From Prorocentrum cordatum (taxonomy: Eukaryota > Sar > Dinophyceae > Prorocentrales > Prorocentraceae), in NCBI GenBank assembly GCA_963575745.1, contig CAUYUJ010006558.1:309501-373500 (forward strand): a stretch of 64,000 nucleotides of DNA, read 5' to 3'. Below the pieces are notes generated by a model. That model was not told the origin of the DNA, made no database searches, and worked only from the letters and a program-made list of their open reading frames with translations. This document shows, in pieces, positions 1-10,788 of the stretch. Numbering within the stretch: position 1 is the stretch's first letter; every line of letters begins with the position of its first letter. Both the position numbers and the translations under genes were made by a program.

Positions 1-431
1 CGGCGGCGGGCCTCGTCGGGTTCCGTCGGGCCGGAGTTCAGCATTCACGGGCTGAGAACTGCTGAACTCGGGGTTCGGAACCCCGGCCCCCCGCCGCGCG
101 CGCCCCCACCCGGCCAAAAAAACTTGAACCTGTTTTTTTGGCCCCGGGGGGGGCGCCGGCGGCGGCGGGGGCCTGGGGTTCCGAACCCCCTCGCCGCCGC
201 CGCTGCCGTCGTCGTCGTCGTCGTCGTCCGCGGCGGCGCGGCCCCCCCCCCCTGGGGTGGGTTGTTATTTTCCGAAAACCCCGGAGTCAGCAGTTTCACG
301 CTGAACTGCTGAACTCCGGGGTTCGGAACCCCGAGGCCCCGCCGTCGTCGTCGTCGTCGTCGTCGTCGTCCGCGGAGGCGCGGCCCTGGGGTTCCGAACC
401 CCGAAGTTCAGCAGTTCACGCTGAACTGCTG
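1..431. repeat. GC-rich hairpin and CGT-trinucleotide repeats
   Basis: CGT/CGG trinucleotide runs (about 200-230 and 342-370) alternate with fold-back units. In each unit the arms AGCAGTTCA and TGAACTGCT enclose a CGC loop (about 288-316 and 410-436), and the palindrome GGGGTTCGGAACCCC often lies next to them. Open frames here run through simple repeats and encode Arg/Ala/Val homopolymers, so I do not call a gene. The same units recur at 3.2-3.95 kb, 7.9 kb and 14.8 kb. Confidence 0.8.
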
Positions 432-1340
432 AACTGCGATGTGCCATGCCGCGATTGTGCTCTAGATAGCGTTGTGGATCGAGTCCTCTTTGCATCCGAG
501 TCCTGACCGAACTGATCTGGATCTTAAGCTCGAGCTGCCTGAACACATAGTAGCTGCCCAAGAACTAATCGACAGGGGGACATGCCAGGAGGACGCGCCG
601 CGGAACGTCCCAAAGGACACGCCAAGCGACGTGCCAGGGGACGTGCCATGGGCACGCACCGCGTGACGTGCCAAGCGGACGCGCTACGGAACGTGCCAAT
701 GGACGTGCCGCGGGACGTGCCAGGGACGCGCCACGCGACGTGCCAGGGGGACTCGCCAAGGGACGCCCCACGGAACGTGCCAAGTTGCAATGCTGAGTGT
801 ATCGATCTTGATGTACCATGCAGAAATCTGTGCTGTGCTGCGCCGTGCTGAACTGCGATGTGCCATGCCGCGATTGTGCTCTAGATAGCGTTGTGGATCG
901 AGTCCTCTTTGCATCCGAGTCCTGACCGAACTGATCTGGATCTTAAGCTCGAGCTGCCTGAACACATAGTAGCTGCCCCAGAACTAATCGACAGGGGGAC
1001 ATGCCAGGAGGACGCGCCGCGCAACGTCCCAAAGGACACGCCAAGCGACGTGCCAAGGGACGTGCCATGGGCACGCACCGCGGGACGTGCCAAGGAGACG
1101 CGCTACGGAACGTGCCAGTGGACGTGCCGCGGGACGTGCCAGGGGACGCGCCACGCGACGTGCCAGGGGGACTCGCCAAGGGACGCCCCACGGAACGTGT
1201 CAAGGAACGTGCCAAGTTGCAATGCTGAGTCTATCGATCTTGATGTACTGTGCCGAAGTCTGTGCTGTGCTGTGCCGTGCTGACTTGCGATGTGCCATGC
1301 CGCGATTGTACTCTATAGCCTCGTGGATCGAGTCCTCCTC
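432..1340. repeat. ~420-bp satellite, segment S0 (two copies)
   Basis: Two consecutive copies of a ~420-bp unit start near 432 and 851. Each begins GCGATGTGCCATGCCGCG, has a conserved stretch with CTTAAGCTCGAGCTGCCTGA, and then about 220 bp of short degenerate sub-repeats of the form ACGTGCCA(A/G)GGGACGCGCC. A third copy starts near 1287 and is cut at about 1349 by a deletion junction. Arg/Ala/His-rich frames span the sub-repeats on both strands and are by-products of the repeat. Confidence 0.85.
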
Positions 1341-1619
1341 TGCATCCGACGCTTGGATGCCGCCCAAGACCCAGCGAGGGCCCCGACCATGCCGACCTGG
1401 GTTCGAACGACCCTGGGCTACTAGAAGCCTTTCGGGGCCCACCCTGGGCGCCCCGAGGCCCTCATGGATCCCCCGAAGAACCAACGAAATGGGATCAAGA
1501 TCCCAATTCAGCCTTGCCGCGGGCGATCTTGGGCAACGCGGGGGCCGCCTTGCGGCGCATCCTTGGCGCCCCGAAATTATGTGGACATCGTGGACATTTG
1601 TTGGGTGGGAGTTACCAAA
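1341..1619. repeat. Spacer shared by S0, S1 and S2
   Basis: This is homologous to 6009-6290 and 12935-13210. It runs from GCCGCCCAAGACCC through GGGATCAAGATCCCAATTCAG to the first palindromic minisatellite unit. In S0 the preceding ~1.15 kb found in the other segments (about 4866-6014) is missing, so this spacer joins the satellite directly. No gene recognised. Confidence 0.7.
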
Positions 1620-3185
1620 ACCGACGAACTGGAATCCAGTTCGCCCGATCTCGGGGGAGTCTGGGGCCACTTCGGTGCGAACTGGATTTCGCCCGATCTC
1701 GGGCCATTTTGTTGCGAACTGGAATCCAATTCGCCCGATATCGGGGGGATCTGGGGCCATTTTGACGCGAACTGGAATCCAGCTCGCCCGATCTCGGGGG
1801 GATATGGGGCCATTTCGGGGCGAACTGGAATCTGGGGCCACTTCGGCGCGAACTGGAATCCAGTTCGCCCGATCAGTTCGCCCGATCTTGGGGAGGTGTT
1901 TCGCCATTTCGGGGCGAACTGGAATCCAGTTCGCCCGATCTCGGGATATAGAGCCATTGCGGAGCGAACTGGGATCCAGTTCGCCTGGTCTCGAGGGGGT
2001 ATGGACCCATGTTGGAGCCATTTTGAGGCGAACTGGAATCCAGTTCGCCCGACCTCGGGGGGATCTGGGGCTCTTTCGGTGCGAACTGGACTCCAGTTCG
2101 CCCGGTCTTGGGGGGGGGGGCTTTGCCATTCCCGATCTCGGCAAGGGATAGAGCCATTGCGGAGCGAACTGGAATCCATTTCGCCCGATCTCGGGGGGGT
2201 ATGCAGCCATTGCGGAGCGAACTGGAATAAAGTTCACCCGGTCAGTTCGCCCGATCTTGGGAGGGTGTTTCGCCATTTCGGGGCGAACTGGAATCCAGTT
2301 CGCCCGATTTCGGGATATATGGCCATTGCGGAGCGAGCTGGAATCCAGTTCGCCCGATCTCGGAGGGGGCATGGACCCATGTTGGAACCATTTTGAGGCG
2401 AACTGGAATCCAGTTCGCCCGATCTCGGGGGGATCTGGGGCCCCTTCGGTGCGAACTGGATTCCGGTTCGTCCGATCTTGGGGGGGTGCTTCGCCATTTC
2501 GGGGCGAACTGGAATCCAGTTCGCCCGATCACGGGAGGGATAGGGCCTTTGATGGGCGGACTGGGATCCAGTTTGCCCGATCTCGGGGGGGGGGTGCAGC
2601 CATTGTGGAGCAAACTGGAATCCAGTTCGCCCGATCTCGGGGGGGTCCTAGGCAATTTTGGTGCGAATTGGATTCCAGTTCGCCCGATCTCGGGGGGATA
2701 TGGGGCCACTTCGGGGTGAACTGTAATCCAGTTCGCCCTGTCTCGGAGGGATTTGGGGCCCTTTCGGTGGGAACTGGAATCCAGTTCGCCCGATCTCGGG
2801 GGGATCGGGGGCCATTTTGAGGCGAACTGGAATCCAGTTCGCTCGATCTCGGGGGGATATGGGGCTGATCTCGGGGGGATATGGAGCGATTTTGAGGCGG
2901 CCTGGAATCCAGTTCGCCCGATCTCGGGGGGGCATGGGGCCACTTCGGGGCGAACTGGAATCCAGTTCGCCCGGTCTCGGAGGGATCTGGGGCCCTTTCG
3001 GTGCGAACTGGAATCCAGTTCGCCCGATCTCGGGGGGATCGGGTGCCATTTTGAAGCGAACTGGAATCCAGTTCGCCCGATCTCGGGGGGATATGGAGCC
3101 GATTTCGGGGGGATATGGAGCCATTTCAGGGCGAACTGGAATCCAGTTCGCTCGATCCCGTGGGGGTGTGGAGCTATTTGGGGCC
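1620..3185. repeat. ~52-bp palindromic minisatellite, S0 array
   Basis: About 29 tandem units. Each contains the arms GCGAACTGG and CCAGTTCGC around an AAT loop, followed by CCGATCTCGGGGGGAT and a GGGGCCATTTCGGGG-type tail. Unit length is not a multiple of three, so the frame rotates from unit to unit and all frames on both strands stay open for long stretches (motifs such as ANWNPVRPISGG and ELESSSPDLGG recur). I read these ORFs as artefacts. Matching arrays lie at 6290-7855 and 13206-14770. Confidence 0.9.
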
Positions 3186-3947
3186 AGCCAAAGCCACATC
3201 GGCGGACGACGACGACGACGGCGGCGGCGGGGCCTCGGGGTTCCGAACCCCGGAGTTCAGCAGTCACCTTGAGCTGCCTGAACTCCGGGGTTCGGAACCC
3301 CAGGCCCCGCCGCCGCCGCCGCCGGCGCCCCCCCCGGGGCAAAAAATACCCGAACTTCGGGGTTCCGAGGGGTTCCGAAAGTCGGAACCCCGAAGTTCAG
3401 CAGTTCACGCTGAACTGCTGATTTTCGGGGTTCATAAAGGAACGCAGAGCCTGAACTTCGGGTTTACGAGAGTCGGAACCCCGAAGTTCAGGTTTTTTCG
3501 GCCCCGGGGGGGGCGCCGGCGGCGGGCGGGGGCCGGGGTTCCCAACCCCGAGTTCAGCATTCAGCGGGAACTGCTGAACTCGGGGTTCGGAACCCGAGGC
3601 CCCGCCGCCGCCGTCGTCGTCGTGTCGTGTCGTCCGCGGCGGGGGCGGCCCGGGGGTTCAGAAACAAAACATTTTCAGCAGTTCACGCTGAACTGCTGAA
3701 CTTCGGGGTTCGGAACCCCCTCGCCGCCGCCGATGCCGTTGTCGTCGTCGTCGTCGATCGTCCGCGGCGGCGCGGCCGGGGGGGTCCGAACCCCGAAGTT
3801 CAGCAGTTCACGCTGAACTGCTGAACTTCGGGGTTCGGAACCCCCTCGCCGCCGCCGCTGCCGTCGTCGTCGCTGTCGTCGTCGTCCGCGGCGGCGCGGC
3901 CCTGGGGTTCCGAACCCCGGAGTTCAGCAGTTCACGCTGAACTGCTG
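3186..3947. repeat. GAC/CGT trinucleotide tract and long hairpin cluster
   Basis: A GACGACGAC / GGCGGCGG tract (about 3205-3235) is followed by at least six fold-back units. The best is 3785-3839, with 26-bp perfect arms (3785-3810 and 3814-3839) around a 3-nt CGC loop. Others lie near 3250-3300, 3385-3425, 3540-3590, 3665-3720 and 3905-3950. Arms are built from GGGGTTCGGA, AAGTTCAGCAGTTCA and their complements. No protein recognised. Confidence 0.8.
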
Positions 3948-5065
3948 AACTGCGATGTGCCATGCCGCGATTGTGCTCTAAATAGAGTTGTGGATCGAGT
4001 CCTCGTTGCATCCGAGTCCTGACCGAACTGATCTGGATCTTAAGCTCGAGCTGACTGAGCAGATGGTAGCTGCCCCAGAACCAATCGACAGGGGGGACAT
4101 GCCAGGAGGACGCGCCGCGGAACATCCCAAAGGACACGCCAAGCGACGTGCCAGGGGACGTGCCATGGGCACGCACCGCGTGACGTGCCAAGCGGACACG
4201 CTACGGAACGTGCCAATGGACGTGCCGCGGGACGTGCCAGGGGGCGCGCCACGCGACGTGCCAGGGGGACACGCCAAGGGACGCCCCAGGAAACGTGCCA
4301 AGTTGCAATGCTGAGTGTATCGATCTTGATGTACCATGCCGAAATCTGTGCGGTGATGCGCCGTGCTGAACTGCGATGTGCCATGCCGCGATTGTGCTCT
4401 AGATAGCGTTGTGGATCGAGTCCTCGTTGCATCCGAGTCCTGACCGAACTGATCTGGATCTTAAGCTCGAGCTGCCTGAACACATAGTAGCTGCCCCAGA
4501 ACTACTCGACAGGGGGACATGCCAGGAGGACGCGCCGCGGAACGTCCCAAAGGACACGCCAAGCGACGTGCCAGGGGACGTGCCATGGGCACGCACCGCG
4601 GGACGTGCCAAGGAGACGCGCTACGGACCGTGCCAATGGACGTGCCGCGGGACGTGCCAGGGGACGCGCCACGCGACGTGCCAGGGGGACTCGCCAAGGG
4701 ACGCCCCACGGAACGTGCCAAGGAACGTGCCAAATTGCAATGCTGAGTGTATCGATCTTGATGTACCGTGCCGAGGGCTGTGCTGTGTTGCGCCGTGCTG
4801 AATTGCGATGTGCCATGGCGCGATTGTGCTCTATAGCCTCGTGGATCGAGTCCTCCTTTGCATCCGAGTCCTGACCGAACTGAACTGGATCTTAAGCTCG
4901 AGCTGCCTGAACACATAGTAGCTGCCCCAGAGCTAATTGACAAGGGGACATGCCAGGAGGACGCGCCGCGGAACGTCCCAAGGGACCCGCCAAGCGACGT
5001 GCCAGGGGACGCGCCACGGGCACGCACCGCGGGAAGTGCCAAGGGGACGCGCTACGGAACGTGCT
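3948..5065. repeat. ~420-bp satellite, segment S1
   Basis: Copies start near 3953, 4374 and 4803; the last is shorter and runs into the ~40-bp minisatellite. They are very close to the copies in S0 and S2 and share the CTTAAGCTCGAGCTG core and the ACGTGCCA sub-repeats. No coding content recognised. Confidence 0.85.
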
Positions 5066-5631
5066 GGGGACAAGCGTTTCGCTCGAGACATCCTGCCAAC
5101 ATCCTCAGAATTCCTGCGCGCGGGGCGCGGACGCGCGAGACATCCTCGAAATTCTTGCGAGCGGGACGTGTAAACAAGCATTTCGCCTGAGAGATCCTCT
5201 GAATTCTGGACCCCCACGAGGCCCCCCACGAGGCCCCCGCTCGAGACATCCCCCAATTTTGCAAAACCAGCGGTTCGCTCGAAACGTCTTCAACAAATTA
5301 TGAAAGACAAGCATTTCGCTCGAGACATCCTGCCAAAATTCAAGGAAATCCTAGCAAAACAAACAAATTAGTCGAGACATCCTCGAAATTCCTGCGCGCG
5401 GGACGCGGCACGCGCGAAACATCATCGGAATTCCTGCGCGCGGGGCGCTTTTCCGCGTCGCGGTCGGCTCTGCAAAACCAGCATTTCGCTCGAGACATCC
5501 TCAACAAATTCTGAAAACAAGCGTTTCGCTCGAGACATCCCCAACTCTGCAAAACCAGCGTTTCGCTCGAGACATCCTCAACAAATTCTGAAAAACAAGC
5601 GTTTCGCTAGGGACATCCTCAAATTTTAATT
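5066..5631. repeat. ~40-bp minisatellite, S1
   Basis: Degenerate tandem units contain CGTTTCGCTCGAGACATCCT followed by CAACAAATTCTGAAAA or by GCGCGCGGGACGCGGCACGCG-type spacers. The same array occurs at 11905-12440 in S2. No gene recognised. Confidence 0.8.
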
Positions 5632-6289
5632 CGCCGGCCCACCTCCCGCACGTAATTCATCGCAGAATAATTTCGCCGGCCCAAGTCGCAGGGGGGCCCG
5701 GGGGTTAACCTACTAAAAGAGAACCCTGGGCCCGCGCCCTTTCCGGGAAAAGGTTTTTGGCCTCCGGAGGCCGTCTCCCGGCCCCGGGACCATCGATCGA
5801 TGGCACGGGGCGCAGAACCGGTCCGGGGAAGAGGCCCAGACCTTTGGGGGCCCACGTCGGCCAAACAAAAATACGACGTCGGAGGTCTGGGCCACGGGGG
5901 CCGAAATCGGCTCAAAGTCGGCCCCCGGAGCTCCCCCGGGGCCCTTCCGACGCAGTCTTGCACCCCGGGTCTGTTTCCGAGCGCCCCGGGCCTTGAAAAC
6001 GGCCCATCGTGAACGCTCGGACGCCGCCCAAGACCCGGCGAGGGCCCCGACCATGCCGACCTGGGTTCGAGCGACCCCGGGCTACTAGAAGCCCTTTCGG
6101 AGCCCACCCTGGGCGCCCCGAGGCCCTCATGGACCCCCCGAAGAACCAACGAAATGGGATCAAGATCCCAATTCAGCCTTGCCGCGGGCGATCTTGGGCA
6201 ACGCGGGGGCACCCTTGCGGCGCATCCTTGGCGCCCCGAAATTATGTGGACATCGTGGACATTTGTTGGGTGGGTGTTACCAAAACCGA
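5632..6289. repeat. S1 spacer with a boundary repeat
   Basis: The first ~120 bp (ATCGCAGAATAATTTCGCCG through GGGGGTTAACCTACTAAAAG to CGCCCTTTCCGGGAAAA) recurs at about 7995-8098, so near-identical direct repeats bracket the 5.6-8.1 kb palindromic-array block. The same arrangement holds in S2 (12445-12570 and 14900-15010). The rest is single-copy within the segment and GC-rich. No gene recognised. Confidence 0.65.
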
Positions 6290-7855
6290 CGAACTGGAAT
6301 CCAGTTCGCCCGATCTCGGGGGAGTCTGGGGCCCTTTCGGTGCGAACTGGATTTCGCCCGATCTCGGGCCATTTTGTTGCGAACTGGAATCCAGTTCGCC
6401 CGATATCGGAGGGACCTGGGCCCATTTTGACGCGAACTGGAATCCAGTTCGCCCGATCTCGGGGGGGTATGGGGCCACTTCGGGGCGAACTGGAATCTGG
6501 GGCCACTTCGGCGCGAACTGGAATCCAGTTCGCCCGATCAGTTCGCCCGATCTTGGGGAGGTGTTTTGCCATTTCGGGGCGAACTGGAATCCAGTTCGCC
6601 CGATCTCGGGATATAGAGCCATTGCGGAGCGAACTGGAATCCAGTTCGCCTGGTCTCGAGGGGGCATGGGCTCATGTTGGAACCATGTTGAGGCGAACTG
6701 GAATCCAGTTCGCCCGACCTCGCAGGGATCTGGGGCTCTTTCGGTGCGAACTGGACTCCAATTCGCCCGGTCTTGGGGGGGGCTTTGCCATTCCCGATCT
6801 TGGCAAGGGGTAGAGCCATTGCAAAGCGAACTGGAATCCATTTCGCCCGATCTCGGGGGGGTATGCAGCCATGGCGGAGCGAACTGGAATAAAGTTCACC
6901 CGGCCAGTTCGCCCGATCTCGGGGGGGGTGTTTCGCAATTTCGGGGAGAACTGGAATCCAGTTCGCCCGATTTCGGGATATATGGCCATTGCGGAGCGAG
7001 CTGGAATCCAGTTCGCCCGATCTCGGCGGGGGTATGGACCCATGTTGGAATCATTTTGAGGCGAACTGGAATCCAGTTCGCCCGGTCTCGGGGGGATCTG
7101 CGGCCCTTTCGGTGCGATCTGAATTCCGGTTCGTCCGATCTTGGGAGGGTGCTTCGCCATTCCGGGGCGAATTGGAATCCAGTTCGCCCGATCACGGGAG
7201 GGGATAGGGCCTTTGATGACGCTGCGTGAAACAGATGCCCGATCTCGGGGGGGGTAATCCCATGTGGAAGCGACACTGGGCCCCCAGTTTCGCCCGGTTC
7301 TCGGGGGGGTCCTAGGCAATATTTTGGTGCGAAATGGATTCCAGTTCGCCGATCTCGGGGGAATAATGGGCCACTTTCGGGGCGAACTTAATACCAGTTT
7401 TCGCTCGGTTCTCGGGAGGGATTTGGGGCCTTTTTGGTGGGAACTGGATCCAGTTCGCCCGATCTTCGGGGGTATCGGGGGCCATTTTGAGGCGAACTGG
7501 AATCCAGTTCGCTCGATCTCGGGGGGATATGGAGCTGATCTCGGGGGGATATGGAGCGATTTTGAGGCGACCTGGAATCCAGTTCGCCCGATCTCGGGGG
7601 GGCATGGGGCCACTTCGGGGCGAACTGGAATCCAGTTCGCCCGATCTCGGAGGGATCTGGGGCCCTTTCGGTGCGAACTGGAATCCAGTTCGCCCGATCT
7701 CGGGGGGATCGGGTGCCGTTTTGAAGCGAACTGGAATCCAGTTCGCCCGATCTCGGGGGGATATGGAGCCGATTTGGGGGGGATATGGAGCCATTTCAGG
7801 GCGAACTGGAATCCAGTTCGCTCGATCCCGTGGGGATCTGGAGCTATTGGGGGCC
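6290..7855. repeat. ~52-bp palindromic minisatellite, S1 array
   Basis: These are tandem GCGAACTGG / AAT / CCAGTTCGC units as in S0. Near 7215-7440 the units are more diverged, with single-base insertions and lost arms (for example the stretch after ACGCTGCGTGAAACAGATG), so that part looks older or poorly assembled. Long ORFs in both orientations follow from the repeat. Confidence 0.9.
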
Positions 7856-7985
7856 AGCCAAAGCCACATCGGCGGACGACGACGACGACGACGGCGGCGG
7901 CGGGGCCTCGGGGTTCCGAACCCCGGAGTTCAGCAGTTCACGCTGAACTGCTGAACTTCGGGGTTCGGAACCCCAGGTCCCCGAG
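7856..7985. repeat. GACGAC tract and long hairpin, S1
   Basis: GACGACGACGAC and GGCGGCGG runs precede a fold-back at about 7909-7973. Its ~31-bp arms carry a single mismatch around the CGC loop: GGGGTTCCGAACCCC..AGCAGTTCA against TGAACTGCT..GGGGTTCGGAACCCC. The same unit is at 14820-14890 in S2. Confidence 0.8.
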
Positions 7986-8270
7986 TCGCAGTCCACGTAA
8001 TTTATCGCAGAATAATTTCGCCGGCCCAAGTCGCAGGGGGGCCGGGGGGTTAACCTACTAAAAGAGAACCCTGGGCCCGCGCCCTTTCCGGGAAAAATCG
8101 CCCCAAGACGGCCCAAGAGGCCCCCAGAGGGCCCCAAAACGGCCCAAGAGGGCCCCAAGACGGACCCAGAGGAGCCCAAAACGGCCCAAGAGGGCCACAA
8201 GACGGCCCAAGAGGGCCCAGAGAGGCTCCCAAGAGGCCCCAAGAGGCCCCCAAGTGCGAAGATGAGAGGT
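7986..8270. repeat. Boundary repeat and ~32-bp minisatellite, S1
   Basis: Positions 7995-8098 repeat the 5640-5750 boundary sequence. From 8098 to about 8250 there are tandem units of ~32 bp of the type ACGGCCCAAGAGGGCCCCAA. No gene recognised. Confidence 0.75.
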
Positions 8271-8780
8271 TTTGGGACAGCCCGATACGCAATATATCAG
8301 CAGCTAAGAGATTGTTGCCCCGACCAGGGCTCCAGGACTTTTAAAACACATAACATAACACGTTATGTTTTGCCGCGGCCGTTTGTTCACTCAAACGATA
8401 TCAGGGGATCCACTTTTTGAGCCAGACAGCGATAACAAGTTATCAGATGTGTTCCAGTCTGCGACTGGGGTTTCCCTGATTTCAGCAAGCTGCGTGCGCG
8501 GTGCTGAACGCACCGTTTCATATACGATCGACCGAAAAAGCTCGACAATCATTATCATTGACACTGGTAGTGCGGAACTTGTGTTTCGAGGCGGCCAATG
8601 CTAGTTCATTGGTGCAGTTTCTTAACGCTCTTTCATGTCCAAAAGACCTGTTCTTGGCAGTCAGGCACTTCATATTTGTTTGAGAACTCGTTCTCTGACC
8701 ACCACCTCATAAAGTTCACCAACTTCACCGAGTTCACCGACCCCTTCAAGTTCACCACTTGCGACGACCCGTTCGGCAAA
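8271..8780 (+). other. Leader upstream of copia-like gag, S1
   Basis: This is a non-repetitive, moderate-GC leader that is near-identical to 15193-15702. It contains two short palindromes, CATAACACGTTATG (about 8355) and GATAACAAGTTATC (about 8431). A short frame at 8365-8604 is conserved between the copies but matches nothing I know. The leader probably holds the 5' untranslated or promoter part of the copia-like element; I could not identify an LTR or primer-binding site. Confidence 0.4.
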
Positions 8781-9931
8781 ATGTCGCAGGTTTCGGACAA
8801 GCGCAAACAATAGGCACGTGCGGCTCGATAAAGACGGCATTCCTTGTTATGATGGAGACGCAGCGTCGGCAGAAAAATGGGACGAACGAGTTCGGCTTGG
8901 ATTTTTAGGCGCAGAAGCGGCAGAGAAGAGAAATATTTTCATCGCGAAGGTCAAGAACAGTTTGACGGACCGGGCGTGGACGCGAAGTCACAAAGACCCG
9001 AAGACTTCGGTGGCAGCTTTCAGTAAGCTTTTCAAGAAAAGCGAGACGCAAGCAGAGAAAGAGGCAGCGACAGAAGAAGCTCTAGACATCTTGATAAAGC
9101 GCGTGCGTTCACACTGCGAGAAGGTGGCGCCACTGCAGAAGCACAAGGCTTTTCTGGATTATTCCAAGCTCGGACATCGTCGGCCCAACGAGCCGATAAA
9201 AGGATTTCATTCGAAGGAAGACGGGCCCCTACGAGAAACTGAAATATTTGACCGGCGGCAGCGCGCAGGTTTCAGAAGATTTGCGGACGTTTTTCTTGCT
9301 GGACATGTGCGGCATCACCGAGACCCAGCACAAAACGTTCCTGGGCCAGGCCCAGAACGAGTACGATTGGGACGCGATTTGAGAGGTGCTCGAGATTCAC
9401 CTCGACGGCATCGATGCTCGTGGATCGCAGCAGCGACAACACGGTGGACGACGAGATGGAGGGCGCAAGTTCAGGTGGAACTCAGCCTTCCCCGCGGACC
9501 CCGAGGACGACGAAGGTGACGAGGGCGACCCTGAGGGAGAAGAAGATAGTGGTGGAGACGAGGACGGAGAGGAGATGGAAGTTTTGTCCGCCGAAGTGGA
9601 GGAGCTCGAGCGGGCCGTGGCCATCGTGGACGTCAACGACCTCAGCGAGGAAGAGGTGCAGGCGTTCGCGACGGAGGCTCAAAGGCTTGGTGGAGCTATC
9701 GCGGCAAAAGGACGTGGACGTGGGAAAGGCAATGCGAGCTCTACGGGCTCCAACCGCCCCCGGCAACGCCAATTCATGAAGGACGGCAAAACGAATCGTG
9801 GGTTTCGGCTGGGCAAAACCTACATCGACTTCGACAGGAAGATCAGCTTCGGCTCGAAGGAGCTCCAGGATAAGCTGGGGGCTTTCCAGAAGGTAAGCAA
9901 GCGTGGAGCGCGCGGCGAAGGAGGACACTAG
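8781..9931 (+). pseudogene. Copia-like Gag, S1 copy (frameshifted)
   Basis: The start ATG at 8781 gives MSQVSDKRK. One extra base relative to S2 then produces a stop almost at once, and the Gag frame resumes at 8818 (RLDKDGIPCYDGDAASAEKW). A second frameshift near 9210 moves the reading to a frame encoding YEKLKYLTGGRAQVSEDL. A single TGA follows DWDAI at about 9380. The C-terminal part (to 9931) is acidic (EEVQAFATEAQ) and then basic and Gly-rich (AAKGRGRGKGNASS), which would suit RNA binding. The YDG..EKWDERV start resembles the Gag of dinoflagellate Ty1/copia elements from memory. The copy is not functional as written. Confidence 0.55.
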
Positions 9932-10096
9932 GCTGGAGACCCAAAGTGCAGCAAAACCAAGAAGGCCACCGGGCCTAAGGCTTGAGCGGCAGCAGCTGGA
10001 CGAGGCAAAGGTGGATGCGCTGGAGGTTTTCTGGCGCGCGCCGGGCTGGCTGCAGCCGCGCTGGCGACAGGAGTCGGCGGACCCACCGAGGTCTAC

Positions 10097-10688
10097 ATGA
10101 TCGAGCCGACGCAGAACCACACCGACGAGGCCATCAACCCGATCAATCAGCTCAACGAGGAGATGATCGACACGATGGCGGCAGATCAGGTGGCACCTCC
10201 TGGCTACATCGTCTTAGACACGGCAACCTTGGCACCGTGCGGCGGAGATCGAGCGATCGACAGCCATCTTGAGAAGTTCGATCTGGCTGACATCCAGACG
10301 CCCACTCAGACGATCTTCAAGGGCATCAACGCTTCGGCGCCCATCAAAACCGAAAGTACACAGGCAGTACCGAGCGGCGTCCAGGGACGAGACTGCACGC
10401 TCAACTTCGAGAGGCTACCAGACTCGGACGCTCCCATGCTCATGAGTTTGGATCAGATGGACGCCCTCGATGCAGCCATCAAGGTGAAGAGCAACCAGAT
10501 TATATTCAAGAAGATATCCGACCAGCCCGTGAAGATCACGCGCTCGCGGAAGAACCACCTGATGATCAACATCTCCGATTTCCCGGAGGAACCACCGCAG
10601 ATCGAGGCACCGACGATCAGCACGAAGCCGCTGGACGCATGGACGGCCGAGGAGGAGGATAAGTCGCAGCATGTAACGGCAGCCATCG
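10097..10688 (+). pseudogene. Copia-like Pol N-terminus, S1 copy (cut by gap)
   Basis: This is near-identical to the first ~197 residues of the S2 Pol ORF (17018 onward). It includes the protease-like start PPGYIVLDTATLAPCGG and the stretch up to DAWTAEEEDKSQHVTAAI. It runs directly into the N block. Its true 3' continuation cannot be known from this window. Confidence 0.6.
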
Positions 10689-10788
10689 NNNNNNNNNNNN
10701 NNNNNNNNNNNNNNNNNNNNNNNNNNNNNNNNNNNNNNNNNNNNNNNNNNNNNNNNNNNNNNNNNNNNNNNNNNNNNNNNNNNNNNNN
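10689..10788. other. Assembly gap (100 N)
   Basis: A run of exactly 100 N, the usual placeholder for a gap of unknown size. The left flank equals S2 position about 17609 and the right flank equals the start of the satellite at about 3948. The gap therefore sits at the seam between two copies of the segment. Confidence 0.98.

Noticed and set aside
1200-3342. Long ORFs (350-440 codons) on both strands through the ~52-bp repeat arrays, also at 5.6-7.6 kb and 12.4-14.8 kb
   Set aside because: The unit is not a multiple of three and no frame contains a stop, so every frame is open. The peptides are rotating translations of one unit in both orientations with no domain.
432-5065. Arg/His/Val-rich ORFs in the ~420-bp satellite
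   Set aside because: They follow the ACGTGCCA sub-repeats on both strands and shift with indels between copies.
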